Positions 13,760-21,905 of a stretch of DNA of 37,594 bases are shown here, in pieces; the first letter of the stretch is position 1; each line of letters starts with the position of its first letter. The notes under the pieces are model-generated. The model had not been told where the DNA came from. It worked only from the letters and a program-made list of their open reading frames with translations, and ran no database searches. The translations under genes and the position numbers were made by a program. The DNA comes from Oscillatoriales cyanobacterium PMM_0080 (GTDB lineage Bacteria > Cyanobacteriota > Cyanobacteriia > Cyanobacteriales > Microcoleaceae), in assembly GCA_949127775.1 (NCBI GenBank), contig CASBQF010000284.1:1-37594 (forward strand). Reading direction: 5' to 3'.

Positions 13760-15193
13760 CTAAACCAAAGCATTTAAAAGTGGTTGTAATTTGAGCTGAA
13801 TTTCTGCTAGTTCTTTCTCCGGTTCCGAACCGGCGACAATACCGGCACCAGCATATAGTATAGCCCGATCGCCATTGATTAATGCCGATCGAATCCCCAC
13901 CGCAAATTCCCCATTACCACGGGCATCTATCCAGCCGATGGGTGCTGCGTACAAAGAGCGATCGCACGTTTCGCAGCGACGAATTTGCTCTAGGGCGATA
14001 TCTCTCGGCACGCCCGCTACGGCTGGGGTTGGATGCAGTTGGGCCAAAATCTTTAATAAATGAATACCAGTCGGAATTTGAGCAGTTATCGGTGTCCACA
14101 AATGCTGAATATTTGATAGTTGTAACAGTTTTGGAAGTGGGGAAAAATTGGGAGTTATACCGAGTTTATCAAGGCGATCAACTATAAAATCAATCACAAC
14201 TTGATGTTCTCGAATATCTTTTTCACTGTGCAATAAACCTCTCGCTAAATTCGCATCTTCTGCTTCCGTTGTCCCTCTTGGTGCTGAACCAGCTAAAGCA
14301 TCGGTTGATAATTGATTATTGTGAATGCTAATTAAGCGTTCGGGACTAGCCCCAATAAAGTTTTGACCTTTGCCGTTACTGGTTGAAAATACATAGCAAC
14401 CTGGATAACTGAGGCGCAAGTTGTTCAATGAATCGATGACACTAAAACTGGTTTGAGAAACCACATTTATGGCTTGGGATAAAACAATCTTACTAAAGTA
14501 TTTAGACTCGATTAATTCTAAGGCAGACTTGACAGATGTTTTAAATTGAGTGGCATCATTTACAGGTATTTGTTTGAAAGATATCGAATTATTGATATAA
14601 TTAGTTAATTTAGGATATTTGCGAGATGCAATCTTATCAAAAGTTTGCCAGATGTTTTCAGCAATATTTTTAACATTTATATTTTTTTCTACAAGGGCAT
14701 TCGCGACGAGGATGCAGCTATCTTGTTGTCGAGAAATCTGCCATTTTGGTAAAAATATGGTAGCGGGCGGAAAGTAAGAATTAGAAGCAATGTTATCATC
14801 GAAAAAAGCAAAGCTGCAAAAAAAGTGAGGCCCGCTAAATGGCAATCGTTCCGCACCAATGGTAATTGTACTGGCAAGTGTTGAACGAATAAAGTTTTGC
14901 GCTAAGGTAAATCTATCGCTTCCGGCTACTGTGAGATAGATTGCTGCATCAAGGGCGGCAATTGCAAAACTTTTGTCTGGAATTGGGTCTGTTTTCTCAA
15001 AGTAAAAATGCCGCTGACAAGGTGCCGAAATCTCTTGCAGTACAGCTAGCGGATCTATGGGGTAAATCTCATGAGAAATACTAACTATTTTTGTTTGATA
15101 TTTGTCAGTTAAAGACTGCTGTAAATCTAACAGCAACTGATGCAGTTGATTGCAGTCTTGCAAAAGATTAGCGCGGTGCGGTATTACTGTCAT
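13760..15193 (-). CDS. menF: Isochorismate synthase (MenF)
   Basis: Converts chorismate to isochorismate, the first committed step to phylloquinone. The 477-residue chorismate-binding enzyme has the family signatures ASPERLISI, DALAGSAPRG, HLWTPITAQI, HPTPAVAGVPRD, and the C-terminal GAGIVAGSEPEKELAEIQLK with its metal-binding Glu residues. Length is normal for cyanobacterial MenF/EntC-like proteins. It is upstream of menD by 6 bp and divergent from menA over about 400 bp, which would hold the promoters of both. The ATG at 15193 begins MTVIPHRANLLQD. The first half is divergent, as usual in this family. Confidence 0.93.
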   Translation of the reverse strand: MTVIPHRANLLQDCNQLHQLLLDLQQSLTDKYQTKIVSISHEIYPIDPLAVLQEISAPCQRHFYFEKTDPIPDKSFAIAALDAAIYLTVAGSDRFTLAQNFIRSTLASTITIGAERLPFSGPHFFCSFAFFDDNIASNSYFPPATIFLPKWQISRQQDSCILVANALVEKNINVKNIAENIWQTFDKIASRKYPKLTNYINNSISFKQIPVNDATQFKTSVKSALELIESKYFSKIVLSQAINVVSQTSFSVIDSLNNLRLSYPGCYVFSTSNGKGQNFIGASPERLISIHNNQLSTDALAGSAPRGTTEAEDANLARGLLHSEKDIREHQVVIDFIVDRLDKLGITPNFSPLPKLLQLSNIQHLWTPITAQIPTGIHLLKILAQLHPTPAVAGVPRDIALEQIRRCETCDRSLYAAPIGWIDARGNGEFAVGIRSALINGDRAILYAGAGIVAGSEPEKELAEIQLKLQPLLNALV

Positions 15194-15596
15194 GAAAGCG
15201 AGAATAGCAGATTTGTCAGAAAGAGTGCGGTTTTGTCCCGCTAGAACCCCTATTTCGATCTAAGCACGCTCTGGCCGATCGCCAAACATCACTTTTGACG
15301 TTTTCCTCTACAACGGGGCTCTGTTGGGGAAAAAACAGATGCTAGGTCGATCGCACGAAACATTTAGACACAAAACTTTATAGATCGATCGGGTAACTGT
15401 CGCCAAAGTCGTAGCGTAGCGGGGCGTAAGCCATCGCCCCCACAAATGTTTACAGACGCGATAATTCAACTGTGGAAGTACCTCCACAGCCTTTGAATAC
15501 ATCCCCGCACGCACTCAACCTGATACAGAGTACACCTACTGAACCAATAAAATTGTAAAATTACTAGACTGCTATTAATTGAATCAATTTTGTATA
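15194..15596. other. Divergent promoter region between menF and menA
   Basis: About 400 bp without a convincing gene. It contains a small palindrome CTGTGGAAGTACCTCCACAG near 15471-15490, a degraded repeat-like stretch around 15404-15436 (GTAGCGTAGCGGGGCG), and the short palindrome AATTGAATCAATT just before menA. A TATAAT hexamer at 15593-15598 overlaps the menA ATG, so it cannot be the -10 of a transcript with a leader. No clear promoter pair was found for either direction. Confidence 0.5.
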
Positions 15597-16493
15597 ATGA
15601 CAACACAGTTAATTGAACGTCCAAATAGTAAATTGTGGCTAGCCGCAATCAAGCCACCCATGTACAGCGTTGCCGTGATTCCTATTTCAGTAGGAACTGC
15701 AATTGCTTTTGCCGAAACTAAAACGATTAATTCGTCAATATTTTCGACTTTTTTAATGTCAGCCATTTTAATTATAGCATGGCTAAACCTGACTAATGAT
15801 GTATTTGACTCGGAAACAGGGATAGATAAAAACAAAGCACATTCTTTGGTTAACTTGACCGGAAATAAATCTTTAATTTTCTGGTTAGCCAATCTATTCT
15901 TAGCTATCGGAGTATCAGGAATCTGCGCCCTAAGCTGGTGGCAAAAAGACCCAACAGTGATTTTGCTGGTAGTTTTGTGTTGCGCCCTGGGCTACACTTA
16001 TCAAGGGCCGCCTTTCCGTTTAGGCTATCAGGGTTTAGGCGAGTTTATCTGCTTTTTTACCTTCGGGCCACTAGCACTTGCTGCTGCTTATTATAGTCAA
16101 ACTCAAACTTGGTCTACAACTAATTTTGCGGCTTCGACAATCATCGGAATCACTACGAGTATCATCTTATTCTGTTCGCACTTTCATCAAATTGCGGATG
16201 ATGTGGCGGCTGGCAAAAAATCACCGATTGTCCGAATCGGTACAAAGAAAGGTGCACAGTTGTTGCAGTGGTTGTGCGGTAGCATTTATGCTTTGACTGT
16301 GCTGTTTGTGCTGTTGCGAATATTCCCAATTTGGACGCTGTTGATTTTTGGGAGTGTGTTTTTTGCGATCGACCTTTGCCGCCATGTCACAGATTATCAT
16401 GACCAACCAGCCAAAGTCAGCAACTCTAAGTTTATCGCAGTCACGCTGCATTTTTCTAGCGGTTTGCTGCTGGCGCTGGGGTTTGTTTTGTAG
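15597..16493 (+). CDS. menA: 1,4-dihydroxy-2-naphthoate phytyltransferase (MenA)
   Basis: A membrane prenyltransferase that attaches the phytyl chain to DHNA. The product has the UbiA-family Asp-rich motif LTNDVFDSETGIDK and the second one ADDVAAGKKSPIVRIGT, with eight or so hydrophobic segments. The ATG at 15597 (MTTQLIERPNSKLW) is preferred, giving 298 residues; a TTG six codons earlier at 15579 is the only other choice. The conserved LWLAAIKPPMYSVAVIPI follows directly. It is the first gene of the plus-strand half of the phylloquinone cluster. The prenyl donor (phytyl) is inferred from the cyanobacterial setting. Confidence 0.92.
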   Translation: MTTQLIERPNSKLWLAAIKPPMYSVAVIPISVGTAIAFAETKTINSSIFSTFLMSAILIIAWLNLTNDVFDSETGIDKNKAHSLVNLTGNKSLIFWLANLFLAIGVSGICALSWWQKDPTVILLVVLCCALGYTYQGPPFRLGYQGLGEFICFFTFGPLALAAAYYSQTQTWSTTNFAASTIIGITTSIILFCSHFHQIADDVAAGKKSPIVRIGTKKGAQLLQWLCGSIYALTVLFVLLRIFPIWTLLIFGSVFFAIDLCRHVTDYHDQPAKVSNSKFIAVTLHFSSGLLLALGFVL

Positions 16494-16533
16494 ATTTGGC
16501 GATCGTCGAAAATTCAGGTAAAATAGAAGTATG

Positions 16534-16603
16534 GTTCGTAGTGAGAACTTTAGTCCTGTTTCTAAGATTTTAGTCAATCAGCACTAAAGTCCTGACTACG
16601 AAC
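16534..16603. repeat. Palindromic repeat between menA and the next gene
   Basis: The outer ends GTTCGTAGT and ACTACGAAC are exact inverted repeats, and pairing continues inward across GAACTTTAGTCCTG and CACTAAAGTCCTG with a few mismatches, giving a stem of about 25 bp. It can act as a terminator for menA and separates it from the downstream genes. Confidence 0.7.
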
Positions 16604-16640
16604 AGTTTGATCTTGAATCACCAACAAGGAGAAACAAATC

Positions 16641-16886
16641 ATGAACACGCCAGTAGAAATTAGCCCAATCCTAACCCTAGAAGAAATTTTTAGTCTGTAT
16701 CCTGATGAGTGGGTACTCATCGTCAGTCCTGAATTAGATGAAGAATTAAGTGTGATTCGAGGTGAAGTTTTAGCCCATGCAATAGAACGCGATGAAATTT
16801 ATAGTAAGCTTTCATTAAGGAATGGAAAATCTGTAGCCATAGAATATACTGGACTAATACCTGACAACCTAGCAGTGATGTTATGA
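16641..16886 (+). CDS. Small acidic protein, translationally coupled to a protease gene
   Basis: An 81-residue acidic protein with ILTLEEIFSLYPDEWVLIVS and SPELDEELSVIRGEVLAHA; it has no membrane segment. The ATG at 16641 is preceded by a good AAGGAG 9 bases upstream. Its stop codon overlaps the start of the next gene (ATGA at 16883-16886), so the two are made together. I do not know the function. Small proteins with a YPDEWVLI motif beside retropepsin-like genes seem familiar from other cyanobacteria, but this is memory rather than a search. It might be a partner, inhibitor or substrate of that protease. Confidence 0.8.
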   Translation: MNTPVEISPILTLEEIFSLYPDEWVLIVSPELDEELSVIRGEVLAHAIERDEIYSKLSLRNGKSVAIEYTGLIPDNLAVML

Positions 16887-17299
16887 CAAAAATGCCAAAT
16901 TATCAGAAAGCCTACCGTTTGTTGCGTTATGGGCAAAATTTGCTAGCCGTCCAAGCAACTATTGGCAGTAGAGAAGGGGGCGATTTTCTGCGGGTGCGTT
17001 TATTGGTAGATACGGGATCTAGCTTTACAATATTGCCAGTTGAAGTATTACAAAATCTGGGTTATGATACTGGTAATCCTTTACGCAGACAAGAATTAGT
17101 TACAGGTCAAGGAAGACTTTATGCTCCTATAATTAATGTATCTTGGTTTAATTGTGTGGGTCAACTAATAGAAGATTTTGAGATCGTTGCCCATAATCTA
17201 CCGCCAAATATTCGTATAGATGGTCTTATTGGTATGGACTTTCTCACTCGTTTTCAAGCAGTCATATCTGTTGGAGATGCGGAAATTAGATTTCAGTAA
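16883..17299 (+). CDS. Retropepsin-like aspartyl protease family protein
   Basis: The 138-residue protein has the aspartic protease signature LLVDTGSSFTILP with Asp43-Thr44-Gly45, and a C-terminal DGLIGMDFL that fits the flap and core of single-domain retroviral-type proteases, which work as dimers. There is no signal peptide, so it is probably cytoplasmic. It overlaps the small gene before it by 4 bp and is 2 bp from menH. The position inside a quinone-synthesis cluster is odd; a functional link is possible only by transcription. The protease fold is well supported, the substrate unknown. Confidence 0.85.
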   Translation: MTKMPNYQKAYRLLRYGQNLLAVQATIGSREGGDFLRVRLLVDTGSSFTILPVEVLQNLGYDTGNPLRRQELVTGQGRLYAPIINVSWFNCVGQLIEDFEIVAHNLPPNIRIDGLIGMDFLTRFQAVISVGDAEIRFQ

Positions 17300-17301
17300 A
17301 T

Positions 17302-18102
17302 ATGGAGACATTCAAAAGTTATCAATTTCACTATTTCTTGACTGGGAACAAAAATCAGCCAGTAATTTTATTACTCCACGGATTCACCTGCGACAGTCAA
17401 GACTTTAATCAAATCATTTCCTTACTATCTGAAAGTTATTGCTGTCTCGCTCTTGATCTTCCCGGACACGGAAAAACTAGAGTTATCGGCGACGAAAGTT
17501 GCTACAATATTTCTAATACAGCCAAAGCATTGATCGAGTTATTAGATGATTTACAAATAGACAAGTGTTTTTTATTAGGCTATTCAATGGGCGGGCGATT
17601 GGCGCTGTACATGACATTGCATTTTGCTGACAGATTTGAGAAAGTAGTGCTGGAGTCAGCTTCGCCGGGATTGAAGACAGCAAAAGATCGATCGCACCGC
17701 CTGCAATCCGATTCACACATAGCACAAAAGCTGGAAAATAGCAACCTTAAAGAATTTTTATTAAGTTGGTACGATCGCCCTTTATTCAAATCCTTAAAAA
17801 AATCTCCCAACTTCGATCGACTCATAGAAGCGCGTTTAGCCAACAATCCCTTAGAATTAGCGAAATCTCTCCGCAACATGGGAACCGGCAACCAGCCCTC
17901 ACTCTGGGCACAACTAGCACAAAATCAAATCCCTCTCCTCTTGCTAGTCGGAGAATATGATGATAAATTTACAACTATTAATACTGAAATTGCAAATTTA
18001 TGTCCCGCAGCCAGTCTCAAGATTATAGCAAAATCTGGTCACAATATCCATTTTGAAAGTATTGATGAATTTGTCGCAGTCGTGAGACACTTTTATGATT
18101 AA
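17302..18102 (+). CDS. menH: 2-succinyl-6-hydroxy-2,4-cyclohexadiene-1-carboxylate synthase (MenH)
   Basis: An alpha/beta hydrolase-fold lyase that removes pyruvate from the MenD product. The 266-residue protein has LLLHGFTCDSQDF near 23-35, DLPGHGKT near 52-59, the nucleophile elbow GYSMGG with Ser95, an Asp in LLLVGEYDDKF and the C-terminal His in KSGHNIHFE. All are in the normal order and spacing. The gene begins 2 bp after the protease stop and is followed 11 bp later by menC. Alpha/beta hydrolases are hard to name by motif alone; the position among menA, menC and menE is what makes MenH likely. Confidence 0.88.
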   Translation: METFKSYQFHYFLTGNKNQPVILLLHGFTCDSQDFNQIISLLSESYCCLALDLPGHGKTRVIGDESCYNISNTAKALIELLDDLQIDKCFLLGYSMGGRLALYMTLHFADRFEKVVLESASPGLKTAKDRSHRLQSDSHIAQKLENSNLKEFLLSWYDRPLFKSLKKSPNFDRLIEARLANNPLELAKSLRNMGTGNQPSLWAQLAQNQIPLLLLVGEYDDKFTTINTEIANLCPAASLKIIAKSGHNIHFESIDEFVAVVRHFYD

Positions 18103-18113
18103 TTAAAAAGTAA

Positions 18114-19235
18114 ATGATTTATAAATTCGAGTTTCGTACCTATCAACGAAAATTTAAGCGTCCACTACGAACAAGTCATGGAATTTGGGATATTCGATCA
18201 GGAATTATCCTCAGACTGACTGACGAAAATGGTCGAATTGGTTGGGGAGAAATTGCCCCTTTGAGTTGGTTTGGTTCCGAAAGTTTTGAGCAAGCTTTAG
18301 ACTTTTGCAACCAGTTACCAGCTAATATTTCATCAGAGATGATTTTTGCTATTTCCAGTGAATTGCCTGCGTGTCAATTTGGCTTTGAGTCAGCACTATC
18401 AAACTCTAGATCCCCCCTAACCCCCCTTAAAAAGGGGGGGACAAGAAATCTTCTCAAAGTCCCCCTTATTAAGGGGGATTTAGGGGGATCTAGACTTGGG
18501 CTGAAAACTACATTTATTGTGGGATCAGTCTTAAGCTATCACCAATGGGATCTGTCTGGGAACGAGGATAAAAATAGTCAGTACAGTGGTTTATTACCAG
18601 CGGGAGAAGCGGCTTTATCGGCGTTACAAATGCTTTGGTTACAGGGATTTCGGACGTTTAAATGGAAAATTGGCGTTGCTGCTATTGAGGAAGAATTACA
18701 GGTTTTTCAGCGGTTAATTAAGGAAATGGATGATTTGGGCGATCGCAAAAAAGCACTTTTACGATTAGATGCTAACGGTGGACTCAATTACTCACAAGCT
18801 GAAACATGGCTGCAAACTTGCGACGATGTGTTAGAAATTCCCAACTCTTCCGTAAGTGTTGAATTTTTAGAACAACCATTACCTGTCACACAATTTGATG
18901 AAATGCTAGCATTGGGTGCTGTGTACAAAACTGCGATCGCGCTAGATGAGTCAGTCGCCAATCTCGATCGCATCCAAGAATGCTACAATCAAGGCTGGCG
19001 CGGAATCTTTGTCATCAAACCAGCCATCTGCGGTTCCCCATCCCAACTACGCAAATTTTGTCAAACCCACAATATAGACGCTGTTTTTTCCTCAGTATTT
19101 GAAACCCAAATAGGCAGACAAGCAGCATTGAATTTAGCAAGAGAATTATCTCCCAATTCTAGAGCATTAGGCTTCGGCACCGATGACTGGTTCGACGACA
19201 ATCAAGAAACCTGGTTAAAACATCTATGGCAATAA
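18114..19235 (+). CDS. menC: o-Succinylbenzoate synthase (MenC) with a 30-residue repeat-derived insert
   Basis: An enolase-superfamily dehydratase making o-succinylbenzoate. The 373-residue protein has the capping domain, then the barrel with catalytic Lys183/Lys185 (KWK), metal ligands Asp219 (RLDAN), Glu253 (FLEQP) and Asp278 (ALDES), and Lys302 (IKPA). All are present. Residues 98-127 are encoded by a 90-bp palindromic element at 18405-18494, exactly 30 codons and without a stop, just after the CQFGFESALSN block. This makes it longer than the usual roughly 320-340 residues. The last 10 bp overlap the start of menE. Activity is probably kept because the insert is in a loop between the cap and barrel, but that is inference. 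Confidence 0.93.
   Translation: MIYKFEFRTYQRKFKRPLRTSHGIWDIRSGIILRLTDENGRIGWGEIAPLSWFGSESFEQALDFCNQLPANISSEMIFAISSELPACQFGFESALSNSRSPLTPLKKGGTRNLLKVPLIKGDLGGSRLGLKTTFIVGSVLSYHQWDLSGNEDKNSQYSGLLPAGEAALSALQMLWLQGFRTFKWKIGVAAIEEELQVFQRLIKEMDDLGDRKKALLRLDANGGLNYSQAETWLQTCDDVLEIPNSSVSVEFLEQPLPVTQFDEMLALGAVYKTAIALDESVANLDRIQECYNQGWRGIFVIKPAICGSPSQLRKFCQTHNIDAVFSSVFETQIGRQAALNLARELSPNSRALGFGTDDWFDDNQETWLKHLWQ
18405..18494. repeat. 90-bp inverted-repeat element in frame inside menC
   Basis: The ends TCTAGATCCCCC and GGGGGATCTAGA are exact inverted repeats; inside them lie CTAACCCCCCTTA and TAAGGGGGATTTAG in opposite orientation, and a further inner hairpin of C and G runs. Length is exactly 90 bp (30 codons) and the menC frame stays open through it. 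It belongs to the C/G-rich family also seen at 12637-12673. Confidence 0.88.
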
Positions 19236-20662
19236 ATGTCACAACAAATATTCTGGATATCGTATCCAAATTACCGCATAATTGGCTAATTGGTGATGAT
19301 AGTTGCGAAATTGGTCGGATTGTCGATCGCACATTTCAGCAATTAACCCAAAATCAATCACCGCAAACAATCTTCATAGCAGAATCAGAACCAGTCCAAT
19401 TCATTGCCAGTTTCATCGCAGCTTGTGCCACCAAATCCCAGATATTTCTCTGCAATCCCAACTGGGTAAAATCAGAATGGCAACAAGTTTTCGATTTAGT
19501 CCAACCAGACATTATCCTTGGCAAAAACACACTTCAAAATCTCACTGAAATAGGATTCATCGCATCAATCCTCGACAAACAAAAAAAACATCCCCAATTA
19601 CCAATTACCAATTCCCAATTACCATCAATCATGATTCCCACGGGTGGTTCGTCGGGAAAAATCTGTTTTACCATCCATACTTGGGAAACACTCACAGCAT
19701 CAGTCCAAGGTTTTCAACAATATTTTGAAGTTGATAAAATCAACTCATTCTGCGTTTTACCATTATACCACGTCAGCGGTTTAATGCAATTTATGCGATC
19801 GTTTACGACAGGTAGCAAACTAGCAATTCAGTCGTTCAAAGCACTCGAAAAAGGCGAAAAATGCGATATCGAACCCGAAGAATTTTTCATTTCCTTAGTT
19901 CCAACTCAACTCCAACGACTGCTACGAAATCCCGATACAGCTAATTGGCTTTCCCGATTTCATACCGTACTTTTGGGCGGTGCTCCCGCTTGGCCAGAAC
20001 TTTTAGACATAGCTAGAAAGTATCAAATCAAATTAGCTCTAACTTACGGGATGACGGAAACTGCCTCACAAATTGCTACACTCAAACCCGCAGATTTCCT
20101 AGCAGGTAATAATAGTTCTGGTCATATTTTGCCCCATGCTCAAGTAACAATTCGTGGTTTAAATAGTGAGATATTGTGTTATAATCAGGTTGGGAATATT
20201 GTAGTAAATTCTAAATCATTAGCCTTGGGTTATTATCCAGAAAAATTTGGCGATTCCCTGCGAGATAGTTTCGCTTCACGCAAATATTTGCAATTAGACG
20301 ACTTAGGATTCTTTGATGAAAACAATTACCTAAATATTGTTGGACGCAACAGCGACAAAATTATCACTGGTGGCGAAAACGTGTTTCCTGCCGAAGTCGA
20401 AGCAGCTATTAAGTCTACTAATTTAGTGGCTGATGTTGCTGTAATTGGGTTACTAGATAAAGATTGGGGTCAAGTAGTAACAGCAATTTATGTCCCCACA
20501 AATCCCGCAGTTACTATTGCCGCCTTACAAACAGCAATAGAAGATAAGTTGAACAAATTTAAGCGACCAAAAAATTGGATTATCGTGGAACAATTGCCTC
20601 GTAATTCTCAAGGAAAAATCAATCGAGAACAATTGCAAGAAATTGCGATCAAACATCAATAA
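19226..20662 (+). CDS. menE: 2-succinylbenzoate-CoA ligase (MenE)
   Basis: An acyl-CoA synthetase that activates o-succinylbenzoate with ATP and CoA. The 478-residue protein has the phosphate-binding loop MIPTGGSSGKICFTIHTW, the adenylate motif ALTYGMTETASQIA, DDLGFFDENNYLNIVGR, and the C-terminal catalytic Lys in RNSQGKINREQL. The start ATG lies within the last codons of menC (10-bp overlap). A short heptad-repeat stretch (CAATTAC units, 19594-19623) just before the loop is translated as PQLPITNSQLPS and looks like an in-frame repeat expansion. The gene is otherwise of normal length. Confidence 0.95.
   Translation: MAINVTTNILDIVSKLPHNWLIGDDSCEIGRIVDRTFQQLTQNQSPQTIFIAESEPVQFIASFIAACATKSQIFLCNPNWVKSEWQQVFDLVQPDIILGKNTLQNLTEIGFIASILDKQKKHPQLPITNSQLPSIMIPTGGSSGKICFTIHTWETLTASVQGFQQYFEVDKINSFCVLPLYHVSGLMQFMRSFTTGSKLAIQSFKALEKGEKCDIEPEEFFISLVPTQLQRLLRNPDTANWLSRFHTVLLGGAPAWPELLDIARKYQIKLALTYGMTETASQIATLKPADFLAGNNSSGHILPHAQVTIRGLNSEILCYNQVGNIVVNSKSLALGYYPEKFGDSLRDSFASRKYLQLDDLGFFDENNYLNIVGRNSDKIITGGENVFPAEVEAAIKSTNLVADVAVIGLLDKDWGQVVTAIYVPTNPAVTIAALQTAIEDKLNKFKRPKNWIIVEQLPRNSQGKINREQLQEIAIKHQ
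19594..19623 (+). repeat. Heptanucleotide repeat inside menE
   Basis: Four imperfect units of CCAATTA/CAATTAC/CAATTCC in tandem, the same style as the heptamer arrays at 24999-25071 and 30478-30570. The unit length is not a multiple of three, so four units shift the frame and yield a mixed peptide; the frame recovers on the far side. Confidence 0.65.
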
Positions 20663-20709
20663 ATGAGGAGACGGCAATGCCGTTTCCCTACCCATTCGTG
20701 GCGTTGCTG

Positions 20710-20751
20710 ATTTGGAGTAGGGGCAATTCATGAATTGCCCCTACTCCAAAT
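20710..20751. terminator. Perfect 42-bp palindrome between convergent menE and the reductase gene
   Basis: The half-site TTTGGAGTAGGGGCAATTCA (plus an A before it) is followed directly by its exact complement, with no loop and no mismatch. It sits between the convergent ends of menE and the gene at 20847 and could terminate both, although no T-run follows. Repeat-like sequence GAGGAGACGGCAATGCCGTTTCCC lies just upstream at 20665-20688 and belongs to the family clustered at 27615-27880. Another repeat copy, ending TTGCCGAACTTCC, lies at 20806-20841. Confidence 0.6.
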
Positions 20752-20846
20752 TTCAGGGATTGCCTAAGCGAGTGAATCATACCTAAATTCAGTAACGCCC
20801 GATTCGTTACATCCATTACATAATTCCTTGCCGAACTTCCTTCTAT

Positions 20847-21815
20847 TTACAAACCCAACAGCCGTCGTTTCTTCTCTGCTTCTTGTCTTTGAGCGTCTAC
20901 AAACTTCAACATTCGGTAAAGTACCTCTATTTGCGGCAACTTAATACCTGCTTGTTGAGCCACTCGTATCGGGTTGCCAAAAATCGCCTCAACTTCTAGA
21001 GGCCGCGATTCATCATAATCAATTTTCATGCTAGTGCGGTAAGGCTTCATTTTGTGAGTATAGTCGAGCATATCTGAAATAAAGTCATCGGGAATAATGC
21101 GATCGCAACTTTTGGCCGCCGCTACCACTTCCGTCATGATTTCCTCGACTAAAATCAAAGTATCGGGATTCGCCATCAGTTCATCTGTTCTCGCATTCAA
21201 AACCACAGACAACCCGTTATAGGGGATATTCCAAACCAGCTTTTTCCACCTTGACAACAGTAAATCTCCACTCAGTTTGATCGGAATCTGAGCGCGCCTA
21301 AAGTCGCTAGCAATTTGGTGCAATCTGTTTGTAATACCTATTTTTTTGTAATTTTCAGTATATTCTCCCAAGGTGATAGCGCCGTAATCTATATGGCAGA
21401 TATGACCAGGTGAAACTTTGTAAGAACACAAAAAACATAGCCCGCCAATCACTCGTTCTGCACCCACAATCTTAGCAATTTCTGGTTCTATATTCAGTCC
21501 ATTTTGCAAAACTAAGACTACGCCATTATCCTTTAGTAAATGAGGCAATATCTTCGGCAAGAACTGGTTTTGAGTTGTTTTCAGCGCTACAATTACCACG
21601 TCGCACTGAGGCATTTTGCGTGAGTCATGGTAAGCACGGATTTGCGGGAGGGTGAAATCGCCTTCGGGAGACTCGACAATCAAGCCATGCTTTTTGACGC
21701 GATCGTAATCGCTGCGTAGTAAAAAATTAACTTCAAAGTCAGCTTTTTGGAGTCTAGCACCGTAGAATCCGCCTAAAGCTCCCGTGCCCACTATGGCATA
21801 ATTACGATTTGGCAT
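20847..21815 (-). CDS. Putative 2-dehydropantoate 2-reductase (PanE/ApbA family)
   Basis: NADPH-dependent ketopantoate reductases make pantoate for coenzyme A. The 322-residue protein starts with a Rossmann motif IVGTGALGGFYGARL and continues with LLRSDYDRVKKHGLIV, the ALKTTQN strand-loop, LQNGLNIE, and the C-terminal catalytic-domain features RWKKLVWNIPYNGLSVV and PYRTSMKIDYDESRPLEVEAI. These are typical of the family. Several paralogues with unknown substrate exist in cyanobacteria, so panE is not assigned. It faces menE and is followed upstream by the thioesterase gene in the same direction after 90 bp. A CoA-related role next to CoA-dependent quinone steps is suggestive only. Confidence 0.85.
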   Translation of the reverse strand: MPNRNYAIVGTGALGGFYGARLQKADFEVNFLLRSDYDRVKKHGLIVESPEGDFTLPQIRAYHDSRKMPQCDVVIVALKTTQNQFLPKILPHLLKDNGVVLVLQNGLNIEPEIAKIVGAERVIGGLCFLCSYKVSPGHICHIDYGAITLGEYTENYKKIGITNRLHQIASDFRRAQIPIKLSGDLLLSRWKKLVWNIPYNGLSVVLNARTDELMANPDTLILVEEIMTEVVAAAKSCDRIIPDDFISDMLDYTHKMKPYRTSMKIDYDESRPLEVEAIFGNPIRVAQQAGIKLPQIEVLYRMLKFVDAQRQEAEKKRRLLGL

Positions 21816-21905
21816 AATATCAAAAATTCAGAAAAGACTATCAACAAAAAAGCAACTCGACCGTCATTCCCTGCTATTATTGAAATCTAGAAGCAATCTC
21901 AAATT

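Noticed and set aside
15593-15598. TATAAT as the menA promoter -10 box
   Set aside because: It overlaps the menA start codon and has no -35 at the right distance; it is probably a chance match.
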